From contig CAVOWK010000002.1 of NCBI GenBank assembly GCA_963700045.1, forward strand, positions 1 through 64,000: a stretch of 64,000 bases of DNA, read 5' to 3'. This document shows, piece by piece, positions 30,668 through 40,836 of the stretch (position 1 is its first letter; the number at the start of each line of letters is the position of its first letter). The DNA is from RPQJ01 sp963700045. GTDB taxonomy: Bacteria; Pseudomonadota; Gammaproteobacteria; Steroidobacterales; Steroidobacteraceae. A program made the translations under genes and the position numbers. Below the pieces are notes generated by a model. It worked only from the letters and a program-made list of their open reading frames with translations, was not told where the DNA came from and ran no database searches.

Positions 30668-31828
30668 TCAGACCGTCTTGCGCATCGGCGCGGTGCCCGA
30701 CTTGCGCAGCATGGATTCGACGAATTCTGCAAACAGCGGCACGAGGTCGCGCGGACCCGGGCTGGCTTCGGGGTGACCCTGGAAGCTGAACGCCGGACGA
30801 TCGATGCAGGTGATGCCCTGCAGCGAGCCGTCGAACAGCGACTTGTGGGTGACCTTCACGTTCGGCGGCAGCGTCGTCTCGTCGACGGCGAAACCGTGGT
30901 TCTGGGACGTGATCAGCACACGGCCCGTCTCGATTTCGAGCACAGGGTGGTTCGCGCCGTGGTGACCGAACTTCATCTTGACGGTCTTCGCGCCCAGCGC
31001 GAGGCCCAGGATCTGGTGGCCGAGACAGATGCCGAAGAGCGGCGTGCCGTTGGCGAGAAATTCACGCGTGGCCTCGATCGCATACGTGCACGGCTCGGGA
31101 TCGCCGGGACCGTTCGAGAGGAAGATGCCGTCCGGTGCGAGCGCCATGACATCTGCGGCCGAGGTCTGCGCCGGCACGACCGTCATGCGGCAGCCGTGGT
31201 CGGCGAGCAGGCGCAGGATGTTGCGCTTGATGCCGAAGTCGTAGGCCACGACGTGCAGGCGCTGGCCGGCCCGGCGACCCGGACCCTGTTCCAGCGACCA
31301 GTTCGTGCCCTCGTTCCACTGGTAGGCCCGGTCGGTGCAGACGACCCGGGCAAGGTCCATGCCCTTGAGGCCCGGGAAGCGGCGTGCCGCCTCGATCGCG
31401 AGGTCGGGACGCAGTGCGGCGTCGCCGCTGGCAATGCAGCCGGCCTGCGCACCTTTTTCACGCAGGATGCGTGTCAGCTTGCGGGTGTCGATCTCGGCGA
31501 CGGCAACCGTATTCCGGCGGCGCAGGAACTCCGGCAGGGATTCGGTGGCACGCCAGCTGGAGTGCAGCAACGGCAGGTCGCGGATCACGAGACCGGCGGC
31601 GTGGACGAGGCTCGACTCGTGGTCGTCGGGGTTGGTGCCGGTATTGCCGATGTGCGGGTAGGTCAGCGTAACGATCTGCCGGGAATACGACGGGTCGGTC
31701 AGGATTTCCTGGTAGCCAGTCATGGCGGTGTTGAACACCACCTCGCCGGTCGACGTGCCGGCGGCGCCAATGGAAACGCCGCGAAACACAGTGCCGTCCT
31801 CTAGAGCCAAGACAGCGGGTGTCGTCAC
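30668..31828 (-). CDS. carA: Carbamoyl phosphate synthase small subunit
   Basis: Glutaminase subunit that feeds ammonia to CarB, 386 residues. The N-terminal half is specific to CarA (GEVVFNTAMTGYQEILTDPSY); the C-terminal class I amidotransferase has the nucleophile Cys in FGICLGHQILGLALGAKT and the His/Glu pair in SFQGHPEASPGP. The start is GTG at 31828, supported by CGGAGG 6 bases upstream. The preceding 374 bp to dapB contain three strong hairpins, so carA may have its own promoter or leader control; a possible -10 (TAGAAT) is at 31938-31933. Confidence 0.97.
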   Translation of the reverse strand: MTTPAVLALEDGTVFRGVSIGAAGTSTGEVVFNTAMTGYQEILTDPSYSRQIVTLTYPHIGNTGTNPDDHESSLVHAAGLVIRDLPLLHSSWRATESLPEFLRRRNTVAVAEIDTRKLTRILREKGAQAGCIASGDAALRPDLAIEAARRFPGLKGMDLARVVCTDRAYQWNEGTNWSLEQGPGRRAGQRLHVVAYDFGIKRNILRLLADHGCRMTVVPAQTSAADVMALAPDGIFLSNGPGDPEPCTYAIEATREFLANGTPLFGICLGHQILGLALGAKTVKMKFGHHGANHPVLEIETGRVLITSQNHGFAVDETTLPPNVKVTHKSLFDGSLQGITCIDRPAFSFQGHPEASPGPRDLVPLFAEFVESMLRKSGTAPMRKTV

Positions 31829-31958
31829 GGGTTACCTCCGGCGCAGCGATCAGTTACTAGCGCGTGCGACCACCGCCGGGGTTGAGCTGGCGCTCACTCC
31901 GGTGAAGATTTGTCTCACGGGCTAAGTACCGGATTCTACGCGAGCGTCTCGGGTTGTG

Positions 31959-31979
31959 CCACGCGCTCTTATCGCGTGG
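31959..31979. repeat. Short hairpin in carA leader
   Basis: CCACGCG and CGCGTGG form a perfect 7-bp stem around the loop CTCTTAT. It is the third and smallest of three consecutive hairpins between dapB and carA. Confidence 0.8.
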
Positions 31980-31984
31980 TGTCG

Positions 31985-32060
31985 AGCGCCCGGTCCGGTT
32001 CTCCTTGCGGCGAGCGGAAAGGCAGACACGCTCGCCGCAAGGAGAACCGGACCGGGCGCT
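31985..32060. repeat. Perfect 31-bp inverted repeat, 14-nt loop (hairpin 1)
   Basis: Arms at 31985-32015 and 32030-32060 are exact reverse complements over 31 bp (key core GGTTCTCCTTGCGGCGAGC). The loop, 32016-32029, is GGAAAGGCAGACAC. No T tract follows on either strand, so it is not a classical terminator. Its arm shares TCCGG-TC-TCCT-GC with the arm of hairpin 2, suggesting a repeat family. Confidence 0.93.
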
Positions 32061-32088
32061 TCTGACCCTCCGGCGACGCCGGGTTTCC

Positions 32089-32150
32089 GATCCGGCTCGT
32101 CCTGCCGAGATCGTGTCTGCCTTTCCGATCTCGGCAGGACGAGCCGGGTC
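32089..32150. repeat. 21-bp inverted repeat with complementary loop (hairpin 2)
   Basis: Arms at 32092-32112 and 32127-32147 are perfect over 21 bp and extend two more pairs past one mismatch. The loop, 32113-32126, is GTGTCTGCCTTTCC, the exact reverse complement of the loop of hairpin 1. In the minus-strand transcript hairpin 2 is made first, 53 nt after the dapB stop codon. Confidence 0.93.
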
Positions 32151-32202
32151 GGAGCCCAGGTAGCCGAGCTCGTGCGCTCCCGGCTTCGGCAAGGTGAGCG
32201 AG

Positions 32203-33018
32203 TCAGAGACCGAGCACGTCGGCCATCGAGTAGAGGCCCGGCGGCCGCCCGACGACCCAGCGAGCAGCCACCAGCGCGCCGCGGGCAAAGCCCGAGCGGT
32301 CCTGGGCGTGATGCGAGAGTTCGATGGTTTCGCCGGGACCCGCAAAAATCAGGCGGTGATCGCCGACGATGTCCCCGCCGCGCACCACGCTGAACCCGAT
32401 CTTGCCGGCCTCGCGGGCGCCGGTATTGCCGTGCCGCGCGTATTCCGCGACAGCGTCCAGTTCGACGCCCCGGCCCCTTGCGGCGGCCCGTCCGAGACCG
32501 AGCGCCGTCCCGCTCGGGGCGTCGACCTTGTGGCGGTGGTGCGCTTCGAAAATCTCGGCGTCGTATTGCTCCGCCTGCAGTGCCCGCGCCGCGAGTTCCG
32601 CCAGCTTGAACAGCACGTTGACGCCCAGGCTCATGTTGGGAGCGAGCACGACCGGCAACCCGCTTGCGATCGCCTCGATCTCCTTGAGCTGGGCGGCGCT
32701 GTGACCGGTGGTGCCGATGACCATCGGCACGCCCAGTTCGCGACAGAGGGCTGCATTGCGAACGGAGGCTTCGGCCAGCGTGAAATCGATGGCGACGCTG
32801 GCCCCGGCCAGGGCACGCCGCGGCTCGTCGGTGATTGCGATGGCCAACGGTGCCGATCCCGCGAACGAGCCTGCATCCTGGCCGAGCGCGTTGTCGCCGG
32901 GTGCGACCAGTGCGCCGCTCAGGCGCAAGCCGCTCGAATCACCCGCGATCAGCGGAATGATGTTCCGGCCCATCCGGCCCGAAGCCCCCAGCATCGCAAC
33001 GCTGATCGAAACGGCCAT
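32203..33018 (-). CDS. dapB: 4-hydroxy-tetrahydrodipicolinate reductase
   Basis: NAD(P)H-dependent step of lysine and diaminopimelate synthesis, 271 residues. The Rossmann motif is MLGASGRMGRNI near the N-terminus; the active-site segment is FEAHHRHKVDAPSGTALGLG with the catalytic His and Lys; GTTGHSAAQL is the nucleotide loop. It lies 6 bp after dnaJ and before carA, the order dnaJ-dapB-carA common in Gammaproteobacteria. Confidence 0.97.
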   Translation of the reverse strand: MAVSISVAMLGASGRMGRNIIPLIAGDSSGLRLSGALVAPGDNALGQDAGSFAGSAPLAIAITDEPRRALAGASVAIDFTLAEASVRNAALCRELGVPMVIGTTGHSAAQLKEIEAIASGLPVVLAPNMSLGVNVLFKLAELAARALQAEQYDAEIFEAHHRHKVDAPSGTALGLGRAAARGRGVELDAVAEYARHGNTGAREAGKIGFSVVRGGDIVGDHRLIFAGPGETIELSHHAQDRSGFARGALVAARWVVGRPPGLYSMADVLGL

Positions 33019-33024
33019 CGAGGG

Positions 33025-34164
33025 TCACTCGCCGAGGCTGGTAAAGAAACGTTTCACGCCGTCGACCCAGGATTCCTCGCGCGGATGATGGTGCCTGCTG
33101 TCGGCGCGCAACGAATCGTCGAACTTCAGCAGCAGGTCTTTCTGCTCGCGCGTGAGGTGCACGGGCGTTTCCACGACGACGCGACAGAACAGGTCGCCGG
33201 TGGTGCCGCCGCGGACGGGCTTGATGCCCTTTTCACGCAGGCGGAACACGCGACCCGACTGCGTCTCGGGCGGAACCTTGATCGTGACGTCGCCGTCCAG
33301 TGTCGGCACGTCGATGCTGCCGCCGAGGGTCGCCGCCTTGAAACTGATCGGCACCTCGCACGAGAGGTGCGCGCCGTCGCGTTCGAAGATCGCGTGCTCG
33401 CGGACGCGGACTTCGACGTAGAGATCGCCCGACGGACCGCCATTGCGGCCTGCCTCGCCTTCGCCGCCCAACCGGATCCGGTCGCCGGTGTCGACGCCGG
33501 CCGGCACTTTCACTGCGAGCGTCTTCTGCTTGCGCGTGCGTCCCTGCCCGCGGCACTTGCCACAAGGATCGCTCACGACCTGGCCGCGCCCCTGGCAGCG
33601 TGGGCACGTCTGCTGCACGGTGAAGAAACCCTGCTGCATTCGCACCTGGCCCTGGCCATGGCAGGTGTCGCAGGCGACGGGTTTCGCGCCCTTGGCCGAA
33701 CCCGAACCCTTGCAGTCTTCGCATTCGCCGAGCGTGGCGAAATCGAGGTTGACGGTGTCGCCGAACACGGCCTGCTCGAGGTCGAGTTCGAGTTCATAGC
33801 GCAGGTCCGCACCGCGGAACACCTGCGAACGTCCACGGCGTCCGCCACCGAAGATGTCGCCGAACACGTCGCCGAAAATGTCGCCGAACGCATCGCGCGG
33901 ATCGAAGCCCTGCCCGCCCTTGCCGCCACGCGCAGCGGCGTCGACGCCTGCGTGGCCGAACTGGTCGTAAGCCGCGCGCTTCTGTGCATCCGACAGGACT
34001 TCGTAGGCCTCCTTGGCCTCCTTGAACTTCTCCTCGGTCGCCTGATCGTGCTGGTTGCGGTCCGGATGCAGCTTCATCGCCAGGCGGCGATAGGCTTTCT
34101 TGATCTCGGCCTCCGTCGCAGCCCGAGTCAGCTCCAGGACCTGGTAGTAATCGCGCTTCGCCAT
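33025..34164 (-). CDS. dnaJ: Chaperone DnaJ
   Basis: Hsp40 co-chaperone that delivers substrates to DnaK and stimulates its ATPase; 379 residues. The J domain (1-70) has the HPD triad at 33-35. A Gly/Phe-rich linker ending in FGDIFGGGRRGRSQ follows. The zinc domain has four CxxCxGxG repeats (CEDCKGSG, CDTCHGQG, CPRCQGRG, CGKCRGQG). The C-terminal beta domains are intact. I start at the ATG at 34164 (MAKRDYYQVLEL); the frame is open 33 bp further but lacks family similarity there. Confidence 0.97.
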   Translation of the reverse strand: MAKRDYYQVLELTRAATEAEIKKAYRRLAMKLHPDRNQHDQATEEKFKEAKEAYEVLSDAQKRAAYDQFGHAGVDAAARGGKGGQGFDPRDAFGDIFGDVFGDIFGGGRRGRSQVFRGADLRYELELDLEQAVFGDTVNLDFATLGECEDCKGSGSAKGAKPVACDTCHGQGQVRMQQGFFTVQQTCPRCQGRGQVVSDPCGKCRGQGRTRKQKTLAVKVPAGVDTGDRIRLGGEGEAGRNGGPSGDLYVEVRVREHAIFERDGAHLSCEVPISFKAATLGGSIDVPTLDGDVTIKVPPETQSGRVFRLREKGIKPVRGGTTGDLFCRVVVETPVHLTREQKDLLLKFDDSLRADSRHHHPREESWVDGVKRFFTSLGE

Positions 34165-34205
34165 CCGCTTCGGCTCGTCGTATCGCAGTTGTTTCAACGC
34201 AGAAA

Positions 34206-34232
34206 CGCCGCGGGGTTATGCGCCCCGCGGCG
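34206..34232. repeat. 10-bp GC hairpin between dnaK and dnaJ
   Basis: CGCCGCGGGG and CCCCGCGGCG form a perfect stem around a 7-nt loop in the 129-bp dnaK-dnaJ gap. No T run follows, so it is more likely an mRNA-processing or partial-attenuation element than a full terminator. Confidence 0.75.
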
Positions 34233-34293
34233 GTCGATTCCTGGCGCGTGCATCATAGCCATACGCGCCGCCGCGCGCGGGCTGGATTGCGCC

Positions 34294-36237
<1,944 letters not shown>

Positions 36238-36282
36238 GGTGGTGCAAGCTCCGAAAGAAGGCGTGAAATGTCGTTGCCGGCT

Positions 36283-36311
36283 AGTTGGGGGTCGATCGGC
36301 CGGGATTCAAG
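36283..36311 (-). promoter_or_regulatory. Sigma-32 (heat-shock) promoter of dnaK
   Basis: On the minus strand CTTGAA (36311-36306), a 15-nt spacer and CCCCAACT (36290-36283) match the RpoH consensus CTTGAA-N(11-16)-CCCCATNT with two differences. The -10 lies about 46 nt ahead of the dnaK ATG. Confidence 0.8.
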
Positions 36312-36323
36312 AACGGGAGGCGG

Positions 36324-36866
36324 TTAGTTGGCCGGATCCAGGCTGCGGGCGATGACGACGCGTGCCGGCCGGAGCAGGCGTCCGTTGAGCGTAAAGCCCT
36401 TCTGGACGACGGTCAGGACGCTGCCGACCGGGTGGTCGGCCGAGGGCTGGGCCATGATCGCCTCGTGCAACTCGGGGTTGAAGCTCTGGCCGATCGGGTC
36501 GACGACGGCGATACCCGCCCTTTCGAACGCCTTGTCGACCATCCTCAGGGTCGCCTGCGCGCCCTCGACGAACTTGGCGGCCTCGGCAGCCGCACCGGCC
36601 GCGGCGAGCCCGAGTTCGAGGGTGTCGCGGACCTCGATCATGTCGGCGGCAAAGCGCTCGACCGCGAACCGGTGAGCCGACTCGACGTCGCGCTGAGCCC
36701 GCTTGCGGACGTTTTCCATCTCGGCCAGGGCCCTGAGCTGGGCCTCGCGGGCCTCCTGCAACTGGGCCTGGGCGGCGGCCAGTTCTGCAGCGGTCGACGC
36801 AGCCGCCTCCGGGGTGTCCTGCCCGGGTGCCTGGGCCGCCGGATCGTAGTCGGGGTTCGTGCTCAT
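36324..36866 (-). CDS. grpE: Nucleotide exchange factor GrpE
   Basis: Releases ADP from DnaK; 180 residues. An acidic, Ala/Gln-rich N-terminus leads into a long coiled coil (about 35-90, AAAQAQLQEAREAQLRALAEMENVRKR in part) and the beta domain ending in LNGRLLRPARVVIARS. The ATG at 36866 (MSTNPDYDPAAQ) has AGGACAA just upstream; a longer frame opens 60 bp earlier but looks non-coding. It sits between hrcA and dnaK. Confidence 0.95.
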   Translation of the reverse strand: MSTNPDYDPAAQAPGQDTPEAAASTAAELAAAQAQLQEAREAQLRALAEMENVRKRAQRDVESAHRFAVERFAADMIEVRDTLELGLAAAGAAAEAAKFVEGAQATLRMVDKAFERAGIAVVDPIGQSFNPELHEAIMAQPSADHPVGSVLTVVQKGFTLNGRLLRPARVVIARSLDPAN

Positions 36867-36950
36867 TTGTCCTGCCTGCAAGCAATGGGCGCCGGCCCGC
36901 GGCACCCAGCAAGAGGCCCCTGGCACGGCTACTTGCCCGCTAGATCGGGC

Positions 36951-38024
36951 CTAACGGCGGGAATTCAAGGCGGAGCCGAGCAATCGGGCGGTGATGTCGA
37001 CGATGGGAATGACCCGGTCGTAAGCCATGCGGGTCGGGCCGATGACGCCCAGGACCCCGACGGTCTCGTTGTCCAGCGCGTACGGGGCCGTCACCAGGCT
37101 GCAGTTGTCGAGGATCTGGTAGCCCGATTCCTGGCCAATGAAGATCTGGACACCCTCGGCACCCAGGCTCTGGTCGAGCAGGTGCAGGATGTCGCGCTTC
37201 GACGTGAAGGCATCGAACAGGCGGCGGAGCTTCTCGACGTTCGAGAGTTCGGCGAACTCCATCAGGTTGGTCTCGCCCGCGATCACGTACTCGGGCTCGC
37301 CCTGGAGGTTGCTCTCGCCCACCGCCTGCTGCGCCACGCGGATTGCGTCGCGCATCAGCTGGTTCAGCGTTTCGCCGGCCTGCGTCAGTTCTTCCACGAT
37401 GTCCAGGCGGATCTGGGCGAGTTCCTTGCCGCCGAACTGCTGATTGAGGAAATTCGCGGCGCGACGCAGTTCCTCGGCCGAGTAATAGCGCTCGAGGTGG
37501 ACGATGCGGTTCTGCACGTCACGGCCGTTGATCACCATCACCGCGAGCACGCGGCTCTCGGAGAGCGGCAGGAACTCGATCTGGCTCAGCGACTGGTGGG
37601 GCTGGCGCGGGATCGTCACGACGCCGGCCAGGTGCGTCAGCGAGGACAGCATCTGCGAGGCGACGGCAACGAGTGCCTTGGGATCGCGGTCCGCTTCCTG
37701 CTCCAGCCGCTGGTTCAACTCGTTCAGCATGTGCACGTCGTCGGGACGCTGCCGTTGCCGCAACAGCGTGTCGACGAAGAAGCGGTAACCCTTGTCGGTG
37801 GGGACGCGTCCGGCGGAGGTGTGCGGCGACGCGACGAAGCCGTATTCCTCGAGATCCGCCATGACATTGCGGACCGTGGCAGCGCTGAGATTGAGTCCCG
37901 AATCGCGGGAGAGGCTGCGCGAACCGACGGGCTGTCCTTCACGGATGTAGCTCTCGACCAGCACCCGCAGCAGGTGCTGGGCCCGTTCAGTCAGGGGATC
38001 GTCGGGAATTTCGTTCATGGCCAC
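36951..38024 (-). CDS. hrcA: Heat-inducible transcription repressor HrcA
   Basis: DNA-binding repressor of chaperonin genes acting at CIRCE operators; 357 residues. The winged-helix region is near the N-terminus (GSRSLSRDSGLNLSAATVRNVM) and is followed by the GAF-like dimerisation domain; the ending GVLGVIGPTRMAYDRVIPIVD is typical. The GTG at 38024 has AGG 6 bases upstream; an ATG two codons later is the alternative. I find no CIRCE sequence (TTAGCACTC-N9-GAGTGCTAA) upstream of hrcA, grpE or dnaK, so its target is presumably groES-groEL elsewhere. Confidence 0.95.
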   Translation of the reverse strand: MAMNEIPDDPLTERAQHLLRVLVESYIREGQPVGSRSLSRDSGLNLSAATVRNVMADLEEYGFVASPHTSAGRVPTDKGYRFFVDTLLRQRQRPDDVHMLNELNQRLEQEADRDPKALVAVASQMLSSLTHLAGVVTIPRQPHQSLSQIEFLPLSESRVLAVMVINGRDVQNRIVHLERYYSAEELRRAANFLNQQFGGKELAQIRLDIVEELTQAGETLNQLMRDAIRVAQQAVGESNLQGEPEYVIAGETNLMEFAELSNVEKLRRLFDAFTSKRDILHLLDQSLGAEGVQIFIGQESGYQILDNCSLVTAPYALDNETVGVLGVIGPTRMAYDRVIPIVDITARLLGSALNSRR

Positions 38025-38137
38025 GGCAAACCTAGCGTGTGCTTTTCCGGCAAGTCAAGCAACGCATTTGCACATTGAAGCCCCTGGAATCGCGCTGGCC
38101 GGTGCGCTCGGCCCCATGCTAAAAGGCAGGCCATCCT

Positions 38138-39046
38138 ATGGACACACGCCCCCCCGGCCGAACCTGTGTCGCCCTCGCTGGCCGTGCGGCCGATCCGCGC
38201 GTCGGCGAAGCCATGCGCACGCTCGCGCAGCACCTGCTCGGCAAAGGCCATGCCGTGCGCGTCATTGCCGACGAGGCGCTGGCGCTGGACGGTGCAGGCG
38301 TCCACACCGTGCCCGAAACCGAGCTCGCGCCAGGCGCCGACCTGATCGTCGCGGTCGGCGGCGACGGCGCCATGCTGCATGCCGCGCGGATGGCCGCGAT
38401 GGCCGACGTCCCCGTGCTTGGCGTCAACCGCGGCAGACTCGGATTCCTGGCCGACGTCGGGCCCGAGCAGATGCTGCAGAGCCTCGACGACGCGCTCGGC
38501 GGCCGCTGCCAGGCTGAGCGGCGCATGCTGCTCGCGGCGCAGCTGCTGGCGGACGGCAGGCCCATCGATGCACTCGCCCTGAACGACGTCGTCGTCGCCA
38601 AGCGCGAAACCGGACGCATGGTCGACGTACGCACGTGGGTCGACGGCGCCTACGTCAATACGCACGTGGGCGACGGATTCATCATCGCCACGCCCACGGG
38701 TTCGACCGCCTACGCGTTGTCGTGTGGCGGTCCGATCGTGCATCCCAGCCTCGATGCCGTCGTCCTCGTTCCGGTGTGCCCGCACACGTTGTCTGACCGT
38801 CCGATCGTCGTGCCCGCCGACAGCGTCGTCGAAATCGAACTGGCCGACCGTTTCGAATCGCGCGCCCAGGTGGTCTGCGACGGCATCGTGCTCTGCGACC
38901 TCGACCCGGGCGTGCGCCTGCGGATCGAGCGCGCCAGGGTCAGCGCCACGCTGCTGCATCCGCCGGGACACGACTATTACCGGATCCTGCGCTCCAAGCT
39001 GCACTGGGGCCGCGGCACGCGCGACGGGCAGCCACCCGGCGCCTGA
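38138..39046 (+). CDS. nadK: NAD kinase
   Basis: Phosphorylates NAD to NADP, 302 residues. The GGDG loop is at 74-77 (IVAVGGDGAMLHAAR) with Asp76 as the catalytic base. The second family motif is TPTGSTAYALSCGGPIVHPSL, and GVNRGRLGFLADVGP lies between them. Divergent from hrcA with a 113-bp shared upstream region, and 17 bp upstream of recN, the common nadK-recN pair. Confidence 0.97.
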   Translation: MDTRPPGRTCVALAGRAADPRVGEAMRTLAQHLLGKGHAVRVIADEALALDGAGVHTVPETELAPGADLIVAVGGDGAMLHAARMAAMADVPVLGVNRGRLGFLADVGPEQMLQSLDDALGGRCQAERRMLLAAQLLADGRPIDALALNDVVVAKRETGRMVDVRTWVDGAYVNTHVGDGFIIATPTGSTAYALSCGGPIVHPSLDAVVLVPVCPHTLSDRPIVVPADSVVEIELADRFESRAQVVCDGIVLCDLDPGVRLRIERARVSATLLHPPGHDYYRILRSKLHWGRGTRDGQPPGA

Positions 39047-39063
39047 CCCGCGGGCTCACCTGA

Positions 39064-40836
39064 ATGCTGACGCACCTGCAGATCCGGGATTTCGCCATCG
39101 TCGAGGCCGTCGAACTCGAGTTCGGCCGCGGCTTCACGGTGCTGACGGGCGAAACCGGCGCCGGCAAGTCGATCCTGGTCGATGCACTGATGCTGGCTGT
39201 CGGCGGCCGTGCGGACAGCGGCTCGGTGCGGCACGGCGCGCAGCGAGCCGAGGTCAGTGCGACGTTCGCGCTGGCCGGCAACGCAGCGGCGCTGGCCTGG
39301 CTCGATGAGCAGTCGATCGAACACGAAGGCGAATGCCAGTTGCGACGGGTCGTCGGCACCGACGGCCGCGGCCGCGCGTACCTGAACGGACTGACGGTGC
39401 CCGTGCAATCGTTGCGGGCCCTGGGCGAGCTGCTGGTCGACGTGCACGGACAGCTCGAATTTCAGTCGCTGTCGCGACGCGGGTACCAGCGTGAGACGCT
39501 GGACGGCAGCGGCCAGCTCGCCGCGCGGAGCGCAGCCGTGCGCGCCGCACACGCTGCCTGGCAGACGCTCGAGGAGCAGCGCGCCACGTTCGAACAGCGT
39601 GCGCGCGAGCGCGAATCGCGGCTCGACCTGCTGCGTCATTTCGTCACCGAACTGCAGGCGCTCGATCCCAGGGCGGGCGAAGCCGAGGCGGTAATCGAAG
39701 AACGCAAGCGGATCTCGAGCCTCGGCCGACTGGCCGAAGGCACTGCGCAGGTGGAGGCCCTGCTCGCTGGCGACGACGGTGGCATCACTTCGGCACTCGC
39801 GCGCTCACAAGGCGTCCTGCGACAGCTGGCCGGTCTCGATGCGGCGCTCGAGCCGGTGGCGATGCAGCTCGAGGAAGCGACGATTGCCGCGCGCGAAGCG
39901 CTGTCGAGCCTGCGCCGTTACACCGATGCACTCGATGCCGATCCCGCACGACAGGAATGGATCGAGGCTCGACTCGCAGCGCTCGAAGCCGTTGCGCGCA
40001 AACACCGCGTCGAAACTCGCGAGTTGCCAACCTTGCGCGACGCGCTCGCTGCCGAGCTCGCCGAGCTCGATGCCGGCGTGGTCAGCGAGTCGGAATTGCA
40101 GCAACGACTCGCCGCGGCGCGCGAGCGCTACCTTGCCGCAGCGCAACTCCTCACCCAGGGACGGCAGCAGGCGGCGACCGCGCTGGACCGCAAGGTCACA
40201 GGCTTCATGCAGGCGCTGGGCATGCCGGGCGGCGTGTTCGCCACGCGGGTCGAGCCGCAGGATCCGCCGGTGTTTTCGGCGCACGGTAACGATGAAGTCG
40301 AGTTTCTCGTCAGCGCCAACCCGGGACAGCCACCGCGACCACTGGCAAGAGTGGCCTCAGGCGGCGAACTCTCGCGCATCAGCTTAGGCCTGCAAGTGGC
40401 GGCCGTCGAGGCCGCTCACCTCCCCTGCCTGGTCTTCGACGAAGTCGACGCCGGCGTAGGTGGCGCCGTTGCCGAGATGGTCGGACGTCAATTGCACGAA
40501 CTCGCCGGCAAGGGCCAGGTGCTGTGCGTGACACACCTGCCGCAGGTTGCGTCGCAGGCGGATCATCAGTTGCGCGTGTCCAAGCACGTCGCGGACGGCA
40601 AGACGCGCACGCGGATCGAAGTCCTGGATGACGCGGACCGCACCGAGGAGCTGGCCCGCATGCTGGGTGGCACGACCATCACCGACCGCACGCGCGAGCA
40701 CGCGCGCGAAATGCTGGCCTCGGCGCGCAAGGCGGGCACCCCGCCGCAGGCTGAATGCCAGCCCGGGGCTCGGCGCGCTAAGGGCGTTTCGGGCGGTAAG
40801 GACAAGCCTCGCGCACGCAGTGGCCGTGCAGGGTGA
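39064..40836 (+). CDS. recN: DNA repair protein RecN
   Basis: SMC-like ATPase acting in recombinational repair of double-strand breaks; 590 residues. Walker A is GETGAGKS (29-36) after the standard MLTHLQIRDFAIVE. Two coiled-coil arms flank a hinge around 280-330. The ABC signature ASGGELSRISLGLQV and Walker B LPCLVFDEVDAGVGG are near 440-470. The last 30 residues are a Lys/Arg-rich tail beyond the usual end; its coding sequence overlaps the 3' end of fur by 59 bp on the opposite strand. No LexA box is obvious upstream. Confidence 0.96.
   Translation: MLTHLQIRDFAIVEAVELEFGRGFTVLTGETGAGKSILVDALMLAVGGRADSGSVRHGAQRAEVSATFALAGNAAALAWLDEQSIEHEGECQLRRVVGTDGRGRAYLNGLTVPVQSLRALGELLVDVHGQLEFQSLSRRGYQRETLDGSGQLAARSAAVRAAHAAWQTLEEQRATFEQRARERESRLDLLRHFVTELQALDPRAGEAEAVIEERKRISSLGRLAEGTAQVEALLAGDDGGITSALARSQGVLRQLAGLDAALEPVAMQLEEATIAAREALSSLRRYTDALDADPARQEWIEARLAALEAVARKHRVETRELPTLRDALAAELAELDAGVVSESELQQRLAAARERYLAAAQLLTQGRQQAATALDRKVTGFMQALGMPGGVFATRVEPQDPPVFSAHGNDEVEFLVSANPGQPPRPLARVASGGELSRISLGLQVAAVEAAHLPCLVFDEVDAGVGGAVAEMVGRQLHELAGKGQVLCVTHLPQVASQADHQLRVSKHVADGKTRTRIEVLDDADRTEELARMLGGTTITDRTREHAREMLASARKAGTPPQAECQPGARRAKGVSGGKDKPRARSGRAG

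Noticed and set aside
38025..38137. Possible CIRCE operator between hrcA and nadK
   Set aside because: No TTAGCACTC-N9-GAGTGCTAA or close variant is present; a TTGACTTGCC stretch is only a weak -35.
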